64,000 nt of DNA from Gyromitra esculenta (GCA_038503075.1 JBCAML010000022.1:248001-312000), one strand, 5' to 3'; numbered from the stretch's first letter, positions 11,077 through 22,800 are shown. The notes: a model not told the origin generated them from the sequence alone. Numbers and translations: made by a program.

Positions 11077-11677
11077 ATGGCGGATAAAGAAGTCGATGAA
11101 GCTCTCCGAGAGGTACTACCTGAAACACCCTTGCACAGAAGATATGCTAATTTTGCCTTTAGCGATTGAAATCGGCACTATGGTTCTCAATTGGCAAGAT
11201 AGTCGACGAGGAGTGTATGGCGCTGAATGTGAATGCTACGCCACAATTCATCGGCGCACTCACAGAGATGGTCTGGGTGCAGCTCGGTACAACCACAATC
11301 TCTCAGTTCTTTCATAGTTATATACTAATTTAGAGGACTAGAAAACGTTAGCCGGGATCTCGAGTCTTTCGCGAAGTACCTCACACTTCTATTCTCCGTC
11401 GTCTCTAGGGTGTTTCGTTTGACAGGTTTACAGGCATGCTCGACGATCCACGATCAACACGGACGATGTGTTGCTTCTTGCCAGGAGGAATGAAGGATTA
11501 GGGGATTTATTAAGAGAGTTTGTCGAGAAGGAGAAGGCAGAGAAAGTTGAAAGTAGGAGTATAGTGAAGGGGAAAGGTACAGCAAAGAGCGGGGATACAG
11601 CTATGGAGAAAGTTACAGCGAAGAGGAAAGGTACGGCAATAGATAAAACTACAAGGAAGAAGGGAAAGATAGAATAA
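11077..11677 (+). CDS. MHF1: CENP-S / MHF1 histone-fold protein
   Basis: This is the histone-fold partner of CENP-X. The MHF complex works with the FANCM/Mph1 helicase and at the kinetochore. I infer four exons: 11077-11112, 11163-11286, 11342-11375 and 11434-11677. They splice in frame to 145 residues. After a short acidic start, RLKSALWFSIGKIVDEE begins the fold, followed by TPQFIGALTEMVW, a short DLESFAKHA exon and TINTDDVLLLARRNEGL, all in the order typical of CENP-S. The C-terminal 55 residues are a Lys-rich, low-complexity tail with repeated KGTA units. The exons are very short, so no single ORF reveals the gene. Two ACGCG motifs precede it. Confidence 0.93.
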
Positions 11678-12497
11678 TAGAAGCTATTACATAATTTCAA
11701 CTACGCCTAGCTCCATTAAAAGGGGCCGGTTCTTTCTGGTTGGTGCAGAAGCAATTCATAGTGTAAGTCAAACTATGCTTACATTTGCCTTATCGTAGAG
11801 GCAGCTTAAGCCACGAGCTCTTTCTGCAGCCTTCAGAAAAAACCGGTTCTTCCGGTGGAAATAGATGATATATTCACGGGAATAAGATTCTCGAAATTGG
11901 TCACGTGACAATCTATTTTTCCTAGGTTGGAGTTGACCCAGTTTCTACTATATCATACTCATATGAGATCACTCGTCCATGGTGGTTTCTCTATTACTGG
12001 AAACAAACTTCTTGATGCCATATTACTGCCTCTGGCTCTCGATACAGCAAACTCATCAGAAAGCACTAGCAGTGTGCAAACTATGCGAGTCGCATTGACG
12101 TCAAGTCTGTCAATCAGAAAATCGCCCTCACGCCCACAATCTCAATTCTTGGGTCGTACTCTTAGAGATTAATAGACGGACCGGCTGATATATAAAGTTG
12201 GCCGTGGGAACTACGGAATCGATATACTAGGAGACGGCTATAGAGTTACTCCAGCCTACGTTTAAAACATTACCACAGGAAATATAACCCACACACCCCC
12301 CCCCCCAAAAAAAAAAAAGTTTATCAGCTCAAAATAAAGATCAATACTTTCATAAACACAACATCGTAAATTTTGAAATAGATTCTGAACGGCAGGAAAA
12401 TGAATAAAGAATAGATAGAAAGCGTGTAGAAAAAAACATAGATACATATGAAAGCTCATCTATCCCCAGCGGATAAGGGAAAAGGAAACTTTTGACT
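11678..12497. other. Intergenic, no gene seen
   Basis: Includes a C13-A12 homopolymer junction near 12295-12320. The 81-codon frame at 11927 has no recognisable feature and I do not call it. Confidence 0.45.
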
Positions 12498-13796
12498 TTA
12501 GTCTACCTCTCTCCTACTCAAAGATTCCTCCGGGTTCTTCGAGCCGAAGAGGTCACCCTTCGCGATATCGATGTCGATGAGGGCTTTATGTTTCCGAGAA
12601 GTTAAACCAATATAGTTGGTTGATCCTTTATAAGATTGATAGTAGGTCAAACCCAGTTTATTCTCCGAAATACGCTTTGCAAGTTTTTTCTCCGAGTAGG
12701 CACAAGTCGCTGTGCCTAGATCCTGTGCCAAAGCATCTCCAAGATCGATAACAGCTCGATAAGTTCCCATTCCCCGCCCCGCTTGGTTTAATTGACTCTT
12801 CCGATTCGAATCCACCCAAAGACCATAGGTCCCAAAAATCCATAGAGTTTGCGTAATTGACACAAATGCCCACACATTTGTGGACACCCCGTACCTGTAA
12901 CGATTGGAGGTCTTGGTAATACATGTGTTGTTATTGAAATAGGTGAATAGATCGTACTCCACTCCGCCATACCAATATTTCTGCCACGTATTGATTGAGA
13001 CATTTGGACCGTGCCTAAACTCCTCCCAAGACACGATGGTTCCGCCGCCCTCCAAGACGATCCATGCTTCCGAGAACGATACGTATCCCGTCATTGCTGC
13101 AATCAGAGTTGGAAAGAACACAATGTAAATGGTCGAGATGAAAAGCCAAATCATCCTCGCTAGATACCTCCTCGTGCTAAATATTCGCTTAAGTAGTGCA
13201 GTGATAACTGTGAATGAAGAACTGGTGAAGGTAAGGGCTGTGTATAGTTCGTAGCTAACGGGAGACGATTCCATGACCTCGACCAAGCCCCCGAGTTGAA
13301 CTTTATAGCTAATAAACCCCATCACGGCCTGTCCCCCACGACCGACGATAACATCCCAGGCAATATTGACCGTTTTGGCGACAACGAAAGAAAATTCCCC
13401 GAATACCATACCCCCATTGACCTCAAGGAAGCTGAGAAATGATTTGGGAGGCAGTAGAGTGGGGCATCCCTGCGGCACGTCGTCTTCGACGCCAAAGAGG
13501 TAGTTTCCCATAAGCATAAATGGCAGGCATGGAAAAGCCGCGGAAGCGACTAAAGAGATGAGAAACATCCCTACAGCTATCCATCTTCGATCTTCGCACC
13601 ATATCCTTGACAGGGTTCTTGGAGGAAGGTGATCTGTGTCGATAGGAACATACTCAAAATTAGAGTCCGAATCGGTAGTCTTTAGCTCTGTTCGTTTTCG
13701 GGTCGCCTCCACATCGGATTTTATCCTCATACCCATCGTTTGTCGTGTTGACCACATAATCAATATAAACGATATGCTTCGAAGCCGCTCAAACAC
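12498..13796 (-). CDS. Fungal multi-pass membrane protein, unknown function
   Basis: A single-exon frame of 432 residues. The N-terminal 70 residues are hydrophilic and charged. Hydrophobic segments follow at roughly residues 72-97, 135-160, 185-205, 218-243 and 310-335, consistent with about five to six membrane spans. Between them is a large Trp/Tyr-rich, N-glycosylation-bearing loop (NVS and NNT sites) with several Cys. The VWDV-like segment WDVIVGRGGQA, followed by an aromatic helix, is typical of a fungus-specific membrane protein family of unknown role that I have seen annotated only as hypothetical. The first ATG is assumed; Met at residue 14 or 22 is also possible. Confidence 0.8.
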   Translation of the reverse strand: MFERLRSISFILIMWSTRQTMGMRIKSDVEATRKRTELKTTDSDSNFEYVPIDTDHLPPRTLSRIWCEDRRWIAVGMFLISLVASAAFPCLPFMLMGNYLFGVEDDVPQGCPTLLPPKSFLSFLEVNGGMVFGEFSFVVAKTVNIAWDVIVGRGGQAVMGFISYKVQLGGLVEVMESSPVSYELYTALTFTSSSFTVITALLKRIFSTRRYLARMIWLFISTIYIVFFPTLIAAMTGYVSFSEAWIVLEGGGTIVSWEEFRHGPNVSINTWQKYWYGGVEYDLFTYFNNNTCITKTSNRYRYGVSTNVWAFVSITQTLWIFGTYGLWVDSNRKSQLNQAGRGMGTYRAVIDLGDALAQDLGTATCAYSEKKLAKRISENKLGLTYYQSYKGSTNYIGLTSRKHKALIDIDIAKGDLFGSKNPEESLSRREVD

Positions 13797-15876
13797 TATG
13801 CGAAGGTTATAATCGAAAAATCAGGGGGGTCTAGCAGCCTTTATGTCTCTTCCCTACAGTGTTATTAATCACTTATGCTGCCAGGACCTAATAAAGACTT
13901 GCCGGAATAACTCGTGTCACGTTAGGGGGATGGTTGTACGCATCAAAAGCAAAAATTAGCCAGTTCTGACCCATTGGATGGCGTGAAGGTGCTAAAAATT
14001 GGTCCAAGGGGTATTTTAATATAGGCATGCATGCGCTGTCCGTCTTCTAAACCCATCAAGGCGTCGGATCTGGTGAGACAACAAACCGCTAGGCACAATG
14101 ACGAACTTGCTATTTCGCGGGAGAGAAAAACAAAAACTTGAGATCTCTTCAGGGGGGCAGGGAGTTTAAGGGCGGGTGGCTTGATGATGTTACACCATTC
14201 CCCTATCCTGCTACTTACCTTATAGAATAACCCGAAAACACAGGGCGTGGCTTTTTATGCTCTGGGATCTTGCCCATGCCTTTGACATTAAGGCCAACTT
14301 CCCCTGCTCCCAGGTTCTTGTTCTAGAAGACAAGTACATAACCAATATTTTCTATCTGCATATAGCTACCACATCTCCAAGGACCGAAACCAAAGTCGTA
14401 TATGATGCGATCTCCCTAAAGAATCGCTTATCAAGAGTAAATAAGTTTGATTAGATTACTAACTCCTATTGCTTCTTAATCTCATGTTATTTTTTGCCCG
14501 GTACTTATTAGCCTCAACAACCAAAATACCAAAACTCAACTTTAATTCCGTAAGAATTCCTATGACAAGAAAAAAAATGTTATTTTGAACACTTTCTCAC
14601 TACTTTATTCAAGAATTATGAGACTCCATACCCGGCACCAAGCACTAGAAACAAGGATCAATATCTCCAACTCTCAGCTAAAATATATTCAACGAGTGAC
14701 ATCATATGATCCGATTCAAAAAAAAAAGGACAGACCTCCATTCCAAAATACACGAGAATCGTTCAACGATATATCTTCACAAAAATAATCTTGATATTTT
14801 CCCCCGACCGGGTGTAACATTCATGCACAAGTTCAATCGTTTGCAATATTGACATGTCATATCCGTGCTGGTTGTGCCAGATAGCCGAGCACTTAGACCG
14901 TCGAAAGTATGTACGTATCCAAAAAGGTCTTCAGAGCCTGAGACATTCGATCTGTTTAAACTGGTTCAGGGATTTGAGATCTTCAACAAGATTTTTTTTT
15001 TTACAGGGGCCGGCTGGTAGCAGGCACTGATCGTTCGCTCCTAAATAGCCGCTAACAGATTTTTTTTTTACGTGTTTTGAATATTGGTAATGTGCGTAGA
15101 GTTTACCCTTTTTACTGGCTTTAAGAAGAGGTTTGCAGTGACGGTTACTGAAAGTAGCAAGATATTCAACGCGGGGGCAGCCATGCAGCCAACCCAGGCA
15201 CATCAAATTAGCAGCCATAACTCAGAAATAAGCTCACGGATCTCTCACCGGCCCTGTGAGTTGTTGTTAGGTCATCACAGGGTCGAATGCGGTGTGGCTA
15301 CCTGTAGTATGGTTAAAATTAGGTATATACCCCTTACTTAGGGGAATACGTGTAATTTTGCATCATTATGATAATATTATAAATTTGTGGTCTCTCTGAG
15401 TGTTGAAGCAGCACTAATAACATTCATATTGGCTCCTCCTCTTTTGTCGGTAGTGAACTTGTCGGGCTGTAAATCATATGCATAGAGGCGGCAAACCCTA
15501 GATCGATCTATTCGCCATTTTCAGGCAACCCAGATCAAACTCCGCATCGTAGATTACTACCCATACGTAATACGCGCGCTCTGCACAGCGAGACTGTGGC
15601 TTGTCACATGTGACCATAGCCGGGAATTGCCCCCATGACTCGCCCTGAAACATATTGCCCAGCCATGGCCAATGCTTTCGAGAAATCTAGTAATCAAAAA
15701 AGGGACATCATAAATTCTCACTCGAGCCCTGCGAGAGCTGCCTTTGAGACTGTTGTTTATTCATTAGATACATTCAACTCGCAAGTTATGGTACTGCCTG
15801 TTGAGACTGTGGGTATTGCGTCTTCTTAGTATTGAGGGCTCCGTCCTAGTAAATCTTTGATAATCAGTCGGGTTCT
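13797..15876. other. Intergenic with hairpin repeat; no gene seen
   Basis: Contains the second hairpin-family copy (14211-14337) and two poly-T runs near 14990 and 15060. The remaining ORFs are short and unrecognised. Confidence 0.45.
14211..14337. repeat. Hairpin repeat family, copy 2 (diverged)
   Basis: The right arm (CAGGTTCTTGTTCTAGAAGACAAGTAC) is the complement of the left-arm pattern GTACTTGTCTNCTAG...AAGAAC seen at 63289. The left arm keeps CCGAAAACACAGGGCGTGGCTTTTTATGCT-like spacing. Arms are more diverged than in the other two copies. Confidence 0.5.
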
Positions 15877-16004
15877 GGAGCTTTTCTGTTGGTTTTTTTT
15901 TTTTTTTTTGTTAAATCATTGTTTCATTGTTTTATATGGGTACAAGAATATCACATGCAACCGAAGTTATGGCGTAAACAAAACCCCAGGAGCTTTTCTG
16001 TTGG
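15877..16004 (-). mobile_element. Poly(A)-tailed retroposed fragment with 16-bp TSDs
   Basis: A perfect 16-bp direct repeat, GGAGCTTTTCTGTTGG, lies at 15877-15892 and 15989-16004. The 96 bp between begins with 17 Ts, so on the minus strand the inserted piece ends in A17. This is the layout of target-primed retroposition: a truncated LINE/SINE end or the 3' end of a host mRNA copied into DNA. The non-A part (about 79 bp) has no recognisable coding. It lies just downstream of GCN20. Confidence 0.7.
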
Positions 16005-16155
16005 CTGAACTGTTGTATATATAGTGTTTGCTTTGCCTGTATCTCGTTTGATATCCTAAGCTCAAATAATACTCGATCGTGATCTAAAACTCTAACCGCT
16101 AACAAAAATATATTCTAATCCCTATAAACACCTTCATCTCTCTTTTTATCTTGTT

Positions 16156-18454
16156 CTAAACATGGTGATTCTGCGTCACAACTCCCTTACTATTAGCTTG
16201 TTCAATAATCCTCTTCTTGTAGGCCTGAATATCTCCCGCAAACGCCTCCACCGTGCCATTATCGCACACCCACAATCTCTGGCAGACATTTGCCAACATT
16301 GTGACGTCGTGAGAAACCATGAGCACTCCTCCTTGGAAGTTTCGGAGAGCATCGGAGAGAGCGTCCATGGCTTCAACATCCAAATGATTAGAAGGTTCAT
16401 CAAGAACCTATCATTGGTTGATTAGTCTTTGTTGCTAGTGTAGTAAATAGGAGGAAGGGTTGTACCAAGATATGGGGGTTCGTTAGACTTAGGCATGCGA
16501 ACGCAACCCTACTCTTCTGACCTCCGGATAACAGCGCCATCTTCTGTAAACCTGTTGTACCAGTAATACCAAATGCACCTAAATGCCGTCGATACTCCTC
16601 ATCCGTGCGCCCCGGAAACATCTTCGCGCAAAAACCGACCGCGGACTGCGTCAAATCCAATGCGTCAACGTGGTGCTGTGCAAAGAAACCGATCCGCAAT
16701 CTCGGGTTCTGTGTAATCAAACCACCAGATGGTTGGAGTTGTCCAATCAATAGCTTAAGCACGGTAGTTTTACCTGCTCCGTTAGGGCCAACAATCCCGA
16801 TTCGTGAATCAAGTTGCACATCCAAATCGACCTTCTCAACAATTGGTTTTCCAGGGACGTACGAGAACGAGACATTAGTCATCTGGATGATCGGCGGCGA
16901 CAACTTCTCAACCTCTGGGAACTTAAACACAACAGTATACTCGTCATCTGGAGCCTCCAGTTTTGGCAGTTTTTCTAGTTTCTTGATCCTACTCTGCGCC
17001 TCACTGGACTTTGCTGCATTGTAGCGGAACTTGTCGATAAAAGTTTGTAGATGTTTTCGGAACGCCATCTGGTTCTCGTATTCGCGTTTTGCGGTCTTCC
17101 GGCGCTCTTCCTTAGTAGCATAGAAGGCATCAAAGTTGCCACCTTTGTAGTAATCGAGGCGCTCTGAGTGCTGGTGAATAATATCGGTTGCGACTTCGTT
17201 TAGGAACGCTCGATCGTGGGAAACGACGAGTACGGTGGATGGGTAATCTTGAAGGTACTCGGATAAGAAGGTGATGGACGGCACGTCCAACATGTTAGAC
17301 GGTTCGTCAAGAAGTAGCAGATCGGGTTTACAAAACAAAGCGCGGGCAAGAGCAAGACGCATACGCCAACCTCCGGAAAACGTGCGAGTTGGGTGTTGTT
17401 GTCGTTCTTGCGAAAACCCAAGACCAGCGAGAATGGATGCTGCCCGAGATTCGGCCTTGTCGGCTTCCATTTCGGTGAGCTTGGAGTGGATATCAGTGAG
17501 GATAGTATCGAGTTCTTCACGTTCAGCTGTGGGATACCCCGAGGAAGCGGAAACAGTGATGGGATCGGGTCGGGCTTCGATGGCGGCCAGTTCGCGGGTG
17601 ATGCGTTCTTGCTCAGCAAGGAGATGCTTTCGCCACACGTCGGCGTCGAGGACAGCTTGCAGAGCGGGTGTATCGTCACCCATAATTTCCTGCTCGACAT
17701 GAAGAATCGTAATATGTGTGGGGATTGCGATTTCACGTCTCGACAGCGCTCGTAATAATGTAGATTTACCAATACCGTTTTGGCCGACCAATCCATACCG
17801 CCTTCCATACGCTAATGTAAGCGTAGTATCGCTCAATATCCTTAGTCCTCCGATCTGTACATCCACACGATCCAACTTGATATCCTTGCTCTTCCCCTGC
17901 GAACCTTGCCCAAGAGTGAGCGGATTGACTTGCATGTAAAAGTCATCGTAGTTCTCCTCTTTGTCCGCATTGATGAGCTTCGATGCCTCATACGTCACGT
18001 TCTTCATAACCTTCTTGTCCTGCTTCGCCTTGATCTTTCTTTCTGCCTTTTCAAGTTTCTTTTTATCGACTTTACTCTCCACCTTCCTTGTCCCTACAGC
18101 GTCGATATCAATTCCACCTCCAACGAGCCCCATAGTCGAAGACATGTTCCTTTGTGACGCCATGTGGATGGTTTGATCCAGCTTTTTTGCCTTGCTGGAT
18201 GAAAGTTTCCGCGCATCGCCATGCTCGGCATCGAGCTGAGCCACGAGTTTCTCAACAAGCGCAGTAATGGCAGAGTCGGAGACGGAGGGGGGCGCGGCAT
18301 CAAGGAGGATCGAGGTTACTGCGCTGATGGCTTCGGCGAGTTCGATGTCAGCGTCGGGAGAAGTCGATGTCGAGGCATGGTTCAAGAAGCCGACAGAGTA
18401 ATCGGTAATAACAGGGTCGAGAGATGGGAGGACGGCGGAAATTTCGGACTCCAT
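16156..18454 (-). CDS. GCN20: Gcn20-type ABC-F ATPase
   Basis: A soluble twin-cassette ATPase of the ABC-F class. Gcn20 binds Gcn1 and ribosomes to promote Gcn2 activation during amino-acid starvation. Two exons are inferred, 18454-16466 and 16407-16156, separated by a 58-nt GT-AG intron, giving 746 residues (yeast Gcn20 is of similar size). The first cassette has Walker A GQNGIGKST near residue 224, an SGGWRMRLALARAL signature and a Walker B ending LLLDEPSNMLD. The second has GPNGAGKTT, LSGGQKSRVAFA and, just after the intron, VLDEPSNHLD. The N-terminal 200 residues are the Gcn20-specific extension, with a Lys-rich coiled region at about 125-150. The ATG at 18454 (MESEIS) is preferred over one 36 codons upstream, because the upstream stretch is Pro/His-rich leader-like. 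Confidence 0.95.
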
Positions 18455-18950
18455 TGTGTGCTGGTGGTAGGGAATGGAATGGCAGGGTGGCAATGGTGGG
18501 GGGGAATTCGTTGTTATCGATAAGTTGTGGTGTTTTTCGGTCCGGGTAACAAACAATAGCATTGTTGCTAGAGTAGGAGGGCGAGTGCTTTTTGATGAAT
18601 GTGGAACTTCAAAACTCTAGGGGACTCTATATATATCTATTTTTCTAAGCGATCATTACCTTGCTCTCCAACCCGCTTTGAAAGGTTTATTAGCAGGTAG
18701 TTTTTGGTCTCATCCTGTCTGGAATTAGGATTAGTGACTTTCAATCTCAATGCTAACTCTTCAAGCAGCTTTGAAAAGCATGATGTCCCAAATTTCTATA
18801 ATATTTCTGTACCTATAACCAATCAGCACCACCACTGCCTACTTGTCCGATATAATTACAGATATATTCATAAATTCTCACTCGGTTCTACTATCCCTTC
18901 ACTCATAGCAACGGGTTTTGGAGGGCTTTGAAGCCCTCGTCAAATAATTC
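18455..18950. other. GCN20 upstream region / left border of repeat nest
   Basis: Non-coding. GAGGGCTTTGAAGCCCTC at 18921-18938 is a short palindrome. The first LTR starts at 18956 after the TSD GCTGC. Confidence 0.5.
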
Positions 18951-19376
18951 GCTGCTTTCACGGATATGAAGGAGTAAACGGGTCAAGGATATTGTATGGG
19001 TTGTGACAGGATCTCGGTTAAAGTTAATAATGTCTTTGTGTCTCGGTTGTTTTCGGTTGCTTTCGGTTATGAGTCATAAGGGTTGGAAAGCGGGGTATTT
19101 AAGGGATAGATTTTGTTCGCTTGTATCTTCTTCTTCTTCTTTCCTTAAGCAATGTTCTTACTTTACTTCTACTGTATTGTTTTAATACTACCTCGATTCT
19201 ACCTCAGAATCCTCGCGGTCGCTGTCGCTGTGGAAACCTTTACATTTAACTCACCTCAAGTTAGACCCATGTAGGACCTGTAGAAAACTTCGTTACTCTT
19301 ATCGCAACGATTCTCGTTTAAGTAGCTCCGTTCACCTTCTGGGATACAGAAGGGCTTAAACAAGGACCGAACCGTG

Positions 19377-19759
19377 TTTCATGGATGGTTGTATTGTTGG
19401 TTCGTCTGTTGTTGTTGCTTGTTTTTCGTTTTCCTGCTTCTATTACAGTGAGTCATGTCTTTGTCATCGAAAGGGTTGAGTTGTAGTATATAAGCGAAGG
19501 GTTTTCCCCTCTTGTTGTACTTTTTCTCTTTCTTTCTTTAAGCAACGTCTTCTATAGTACACTCCTGTATTTCGCAATACAACTCTCGGTTATACCTCAT
19601 AACCTTACGCTGTCGACGCCCTCAAGTCTTCTATACTTGGGACACTTCGTAGAGCCTGTGGAACATCGTGAATACTCTCATCGCTTAGTTTTCCTTCAAG
19701 TAGCACTGCTCATCTCGGGGGATACCTGAGAGCTTGAAGATAAACCTCGCCCCTTGAGA
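19377..19759 (+). repeat. Left LTR of element 2 (type B)
   Basis: 383 bp, starting TTTCATGG and ending CCTTGAGA. TATATAAGCG at about 19491 is the TATA box. The predicted RNA start is near AAGCAACGT at 19550. Leader hairpins lie at 19588-19604, 19623-19639 and 19713-19731. Confidence 0.88.
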
Positions 19760-19772
19760 TTACGTTGCTTCC
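19760..19772 (+). other. Primer-binding site of element 2 (self-primed type)
   Basis: TTACGTTGCTTCC directly follows the LTR. ACGTTGCTT here is the exact complement of AAGCAACGT in the LTR just downstream of the TATA box. That is the arrangement used for self-priming in Tf1 of fission yeast. No TGG-type tRNA primer site is present. Confidence 0.6.
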
Positions 19773-19828
19773 TCATCCACACCCTCTACCCCGCTTTTTC
19801 ACGCCGCTATATAGCCATCAACGCCGCC

Positions 19829-22800
19829 ATGAGTAACCCCGCCCCCGCCCCCTGGACTTTCCCCACTTTTGAGAATTTCCAAGCCGCCGCCAACGCCGAC
19901 CTCGCATCTGCCTATGAGGAGATTCGATCCCACTACCAACAGCGGGTCGATAACCTCACCTATGCAGACCTACAGCTCAAAGAAGCGATTCAAGAAAAAA
20001 ACAACATGACAGCGAGGTTCAACACTTGCCAGTCTCAGCTCCAAGCCGCCGAGGAGGAAATCATCCGCCTCCGCAACGTTGCCCCCCCACCTCCTGCGCC
20101 GTCACCGCCACCACCCCCAGCCCACAATCAAGGAGGCCGTTCGGACAAAATGCCAGACCCAGATAAATTCAACGGGTCTCGCGATAAACTCCCCGGCTTC
20201 GTCTTGCAACTCCGTTCCAAGCTCTCGGTTAACGCCGACCGATTCTCTAGCAACAATAACATGATATTGTATGCTATCAGTCTCACGGTTCAGTCCCTCG
20301 TTAAGCCCTTCAGTATCCCTGAAGGTGAGCAGTGCTACTTAAGCGAGATACTGACTCGTTCGAAGAGTGCAGTGTTTTCTACAAGTTCTACTGGAGGTAT
20401 ACTTCAAGACGAAGTATCGACGAGGGTTCACAGCGACAGCGAGGGTTCTGAGGTAGAACCGAGATGGTATTGTAACAATTACAGAAGAAGGTAAACGAGA
20501 ACGTTGCTTAAGGAAAGAAGAAGAGAAAAGACATAAACGATCGAAATCCTTCCCTTAAATACCCCGCTTTTCCTGTAACACCAGTGACAACCCGACAACC
20601 ACCGAAACACAAAGACATTATTCCAACAACCGAAATATACCCGAACAATAAAGAACTCATGCAACCATCCCAACAAATAACAAAAACCAACAACCTAACC
20701 ACGATTCCTTCCCTAAGTTAATCCGTGAAAGTAGCTCCTCCCTTCAAGCGTGAGCTCCTGCGAATACTAGGAGTAGCCAACATTGGGATAGCTAGAAACT
20801 TTTCTAGTGCCGAAGTATCGGCAAGGTCTTCAGCGGGTTCCCAGGTAGGATGCGCATAACCGGTCCACTCGACGAGGTATTGTTGTTTCTTACGATAAAT
20901 TCGTTGGTCCAAGATCTTCTCGATATAATATTCCTCTTGGTCATTTACAATAACAGGCGCCGGTGGAGGAATGATTTGTCCTGGGAGAGCGTCATGGGCC
21001 GCAGGTTTCAATAAAGAAACGTGGAAGACAGGGTGATACTTAACCGAGGCCGGAAGGTCAACTTCATAGGCAAAGGGGGAAACTATTTTCCTGACCGGAT
21101 AAGGTCCCATCCACTTCCAATCCAGTTTCCTCGCATTGCGGTTTGTTCGGATGTTCTTCATTGACACGAAGACTTGGTCATTTATCTGGTACGCTGGGGC
21201 TGGTATCCGGTGTTTATTCGTGGCTATCTCTTGGATATCCTGTGCCGTTCTGATTTGAGTACGGAGGTAGTCGTTCAATTCTTCCATCTTACTAGCAAAA
21301 GATGCGGCATCTAAGCTCTGGGAAGCCGTTTTGATCGGAACAATGGAGGTATTGAAGCGTGGATGATAACCATAATTCGCAAAGAAGGGGGAGACTTTTG
21401 TACTGGCCGATTCTTGGTTGTTAGCAGAGAACTCGGCCATCGGTAACCATTTACTCCAATCTTCCTGTTGGTAGGATACATAAGAACGAAGGTATTGTTC
21501 CATCACAGCATTGAGTCTTTCGGTCTGTCCGTCTGTTTCCGGATGGAAGGCAGTGGACATTCGAGGTTGAATCCCGAGGCGTTGGCAAAGTTCTTTCCAG
21601 AAATGAGCAGTAAATTGAGTTCCACGGTCAGAGGTCACGTGCGAGGGTAATCCGTGGAGTTTCCATATATGTTGGAGATATAGATCAGCAACATCTCTGG
21701 AGTTGACCGTTGTATTGCAGGGAATCAAATGTCGCATTTTGGATAAACGATCGACCACGACCATAATTGCATCGTACCCATCTGATTCTGGAAGACCTGT
21801 TACGAAATCCATCGAAATTTCCTGCCAGGGACGGTTTGGAATAGGAAGGGGGCGGAGGACGCCTTGAGTACGCTGGGTCAGAGGCTTCGCTTTTTGGCAG
21901 ATATGACAGTTCCTAACGTATTTGCCAATCGATTCTCTCATTTTGGGCCAGTAAAAGCTTCTGGAGAGGAGTTCGAAAGTCTTATCTCGTCCGGGATGTC
22001 CTGCCGCAGGGGTATCGTGATGTCTTCTAATCAGTTCCAATCGGAGGGGATCAAAGTCTGGAACGTAAAGGTTTCCTCGGTAATAGAGCTTGTCGTCTCT
22101 TTTGGTACACTCGCTAAGGGTGATTTCCTTCGATTGTTGTTCCTTGTTCTCTAATGCTAGAAGTATTCTTTCAGGGAATTTATCAGCAATATATCCTTCT
22201 AGAAAGAGCTTTTCTAGGGGGGCGTCCAATTCAGCGGCTTCATTTGATAAAGAAGCCGACAACAAACTTAGCTTAGGATCAACGTTTTCTTTCTTCAACA
22301 CTACTTGGCTCTGGTGTGCCAGTCTTTCATCCCCTTCCTTGGGGAGATCTCCTGATCTCCTAGTAAGTGCATCGGGTTTTCCTCCTTGGCTCCCTGGTCG
22401 GTATGTGATCACGAAGTCGAAGCGTGATAGGTATTCAGCCCATCTGGCTTGTCGACGGTTCAGTTGCTTAGTACTCATGAAGTACTCAAGGTTCTTATGA
22501 TCGCTAATGACATCGATGGGGTGCTTTGAGCCTTCTAGCTCCGGTCGCCATTCTTCAAACACTCGGATTATGGCCAATAACTCCTTGTCGTAAATCTCAT
22601 AGTTGCACTCGGCGGGGGAGTGTTTCTTTGAGAAAAAGGCTACCGGGTGTAATACTCCTGCATCATCGTATTGAGATAGCACTCCTCCGGATACGAAATC
22701 GGAGGCGTCGGTTTCCACAATAATTTTTTTATCGGGGTCGAAATGGATGAGGATTGGGGCAGTGGTAAAAGCATGTTTAAGGTTTTCAAATGCTATATCA

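Noticed and set aside
14989..15069. Two poly-T runs that might mark further retroposed tails
   Set aside because: No flanking direct repeats comparable to those at 15877-16004.
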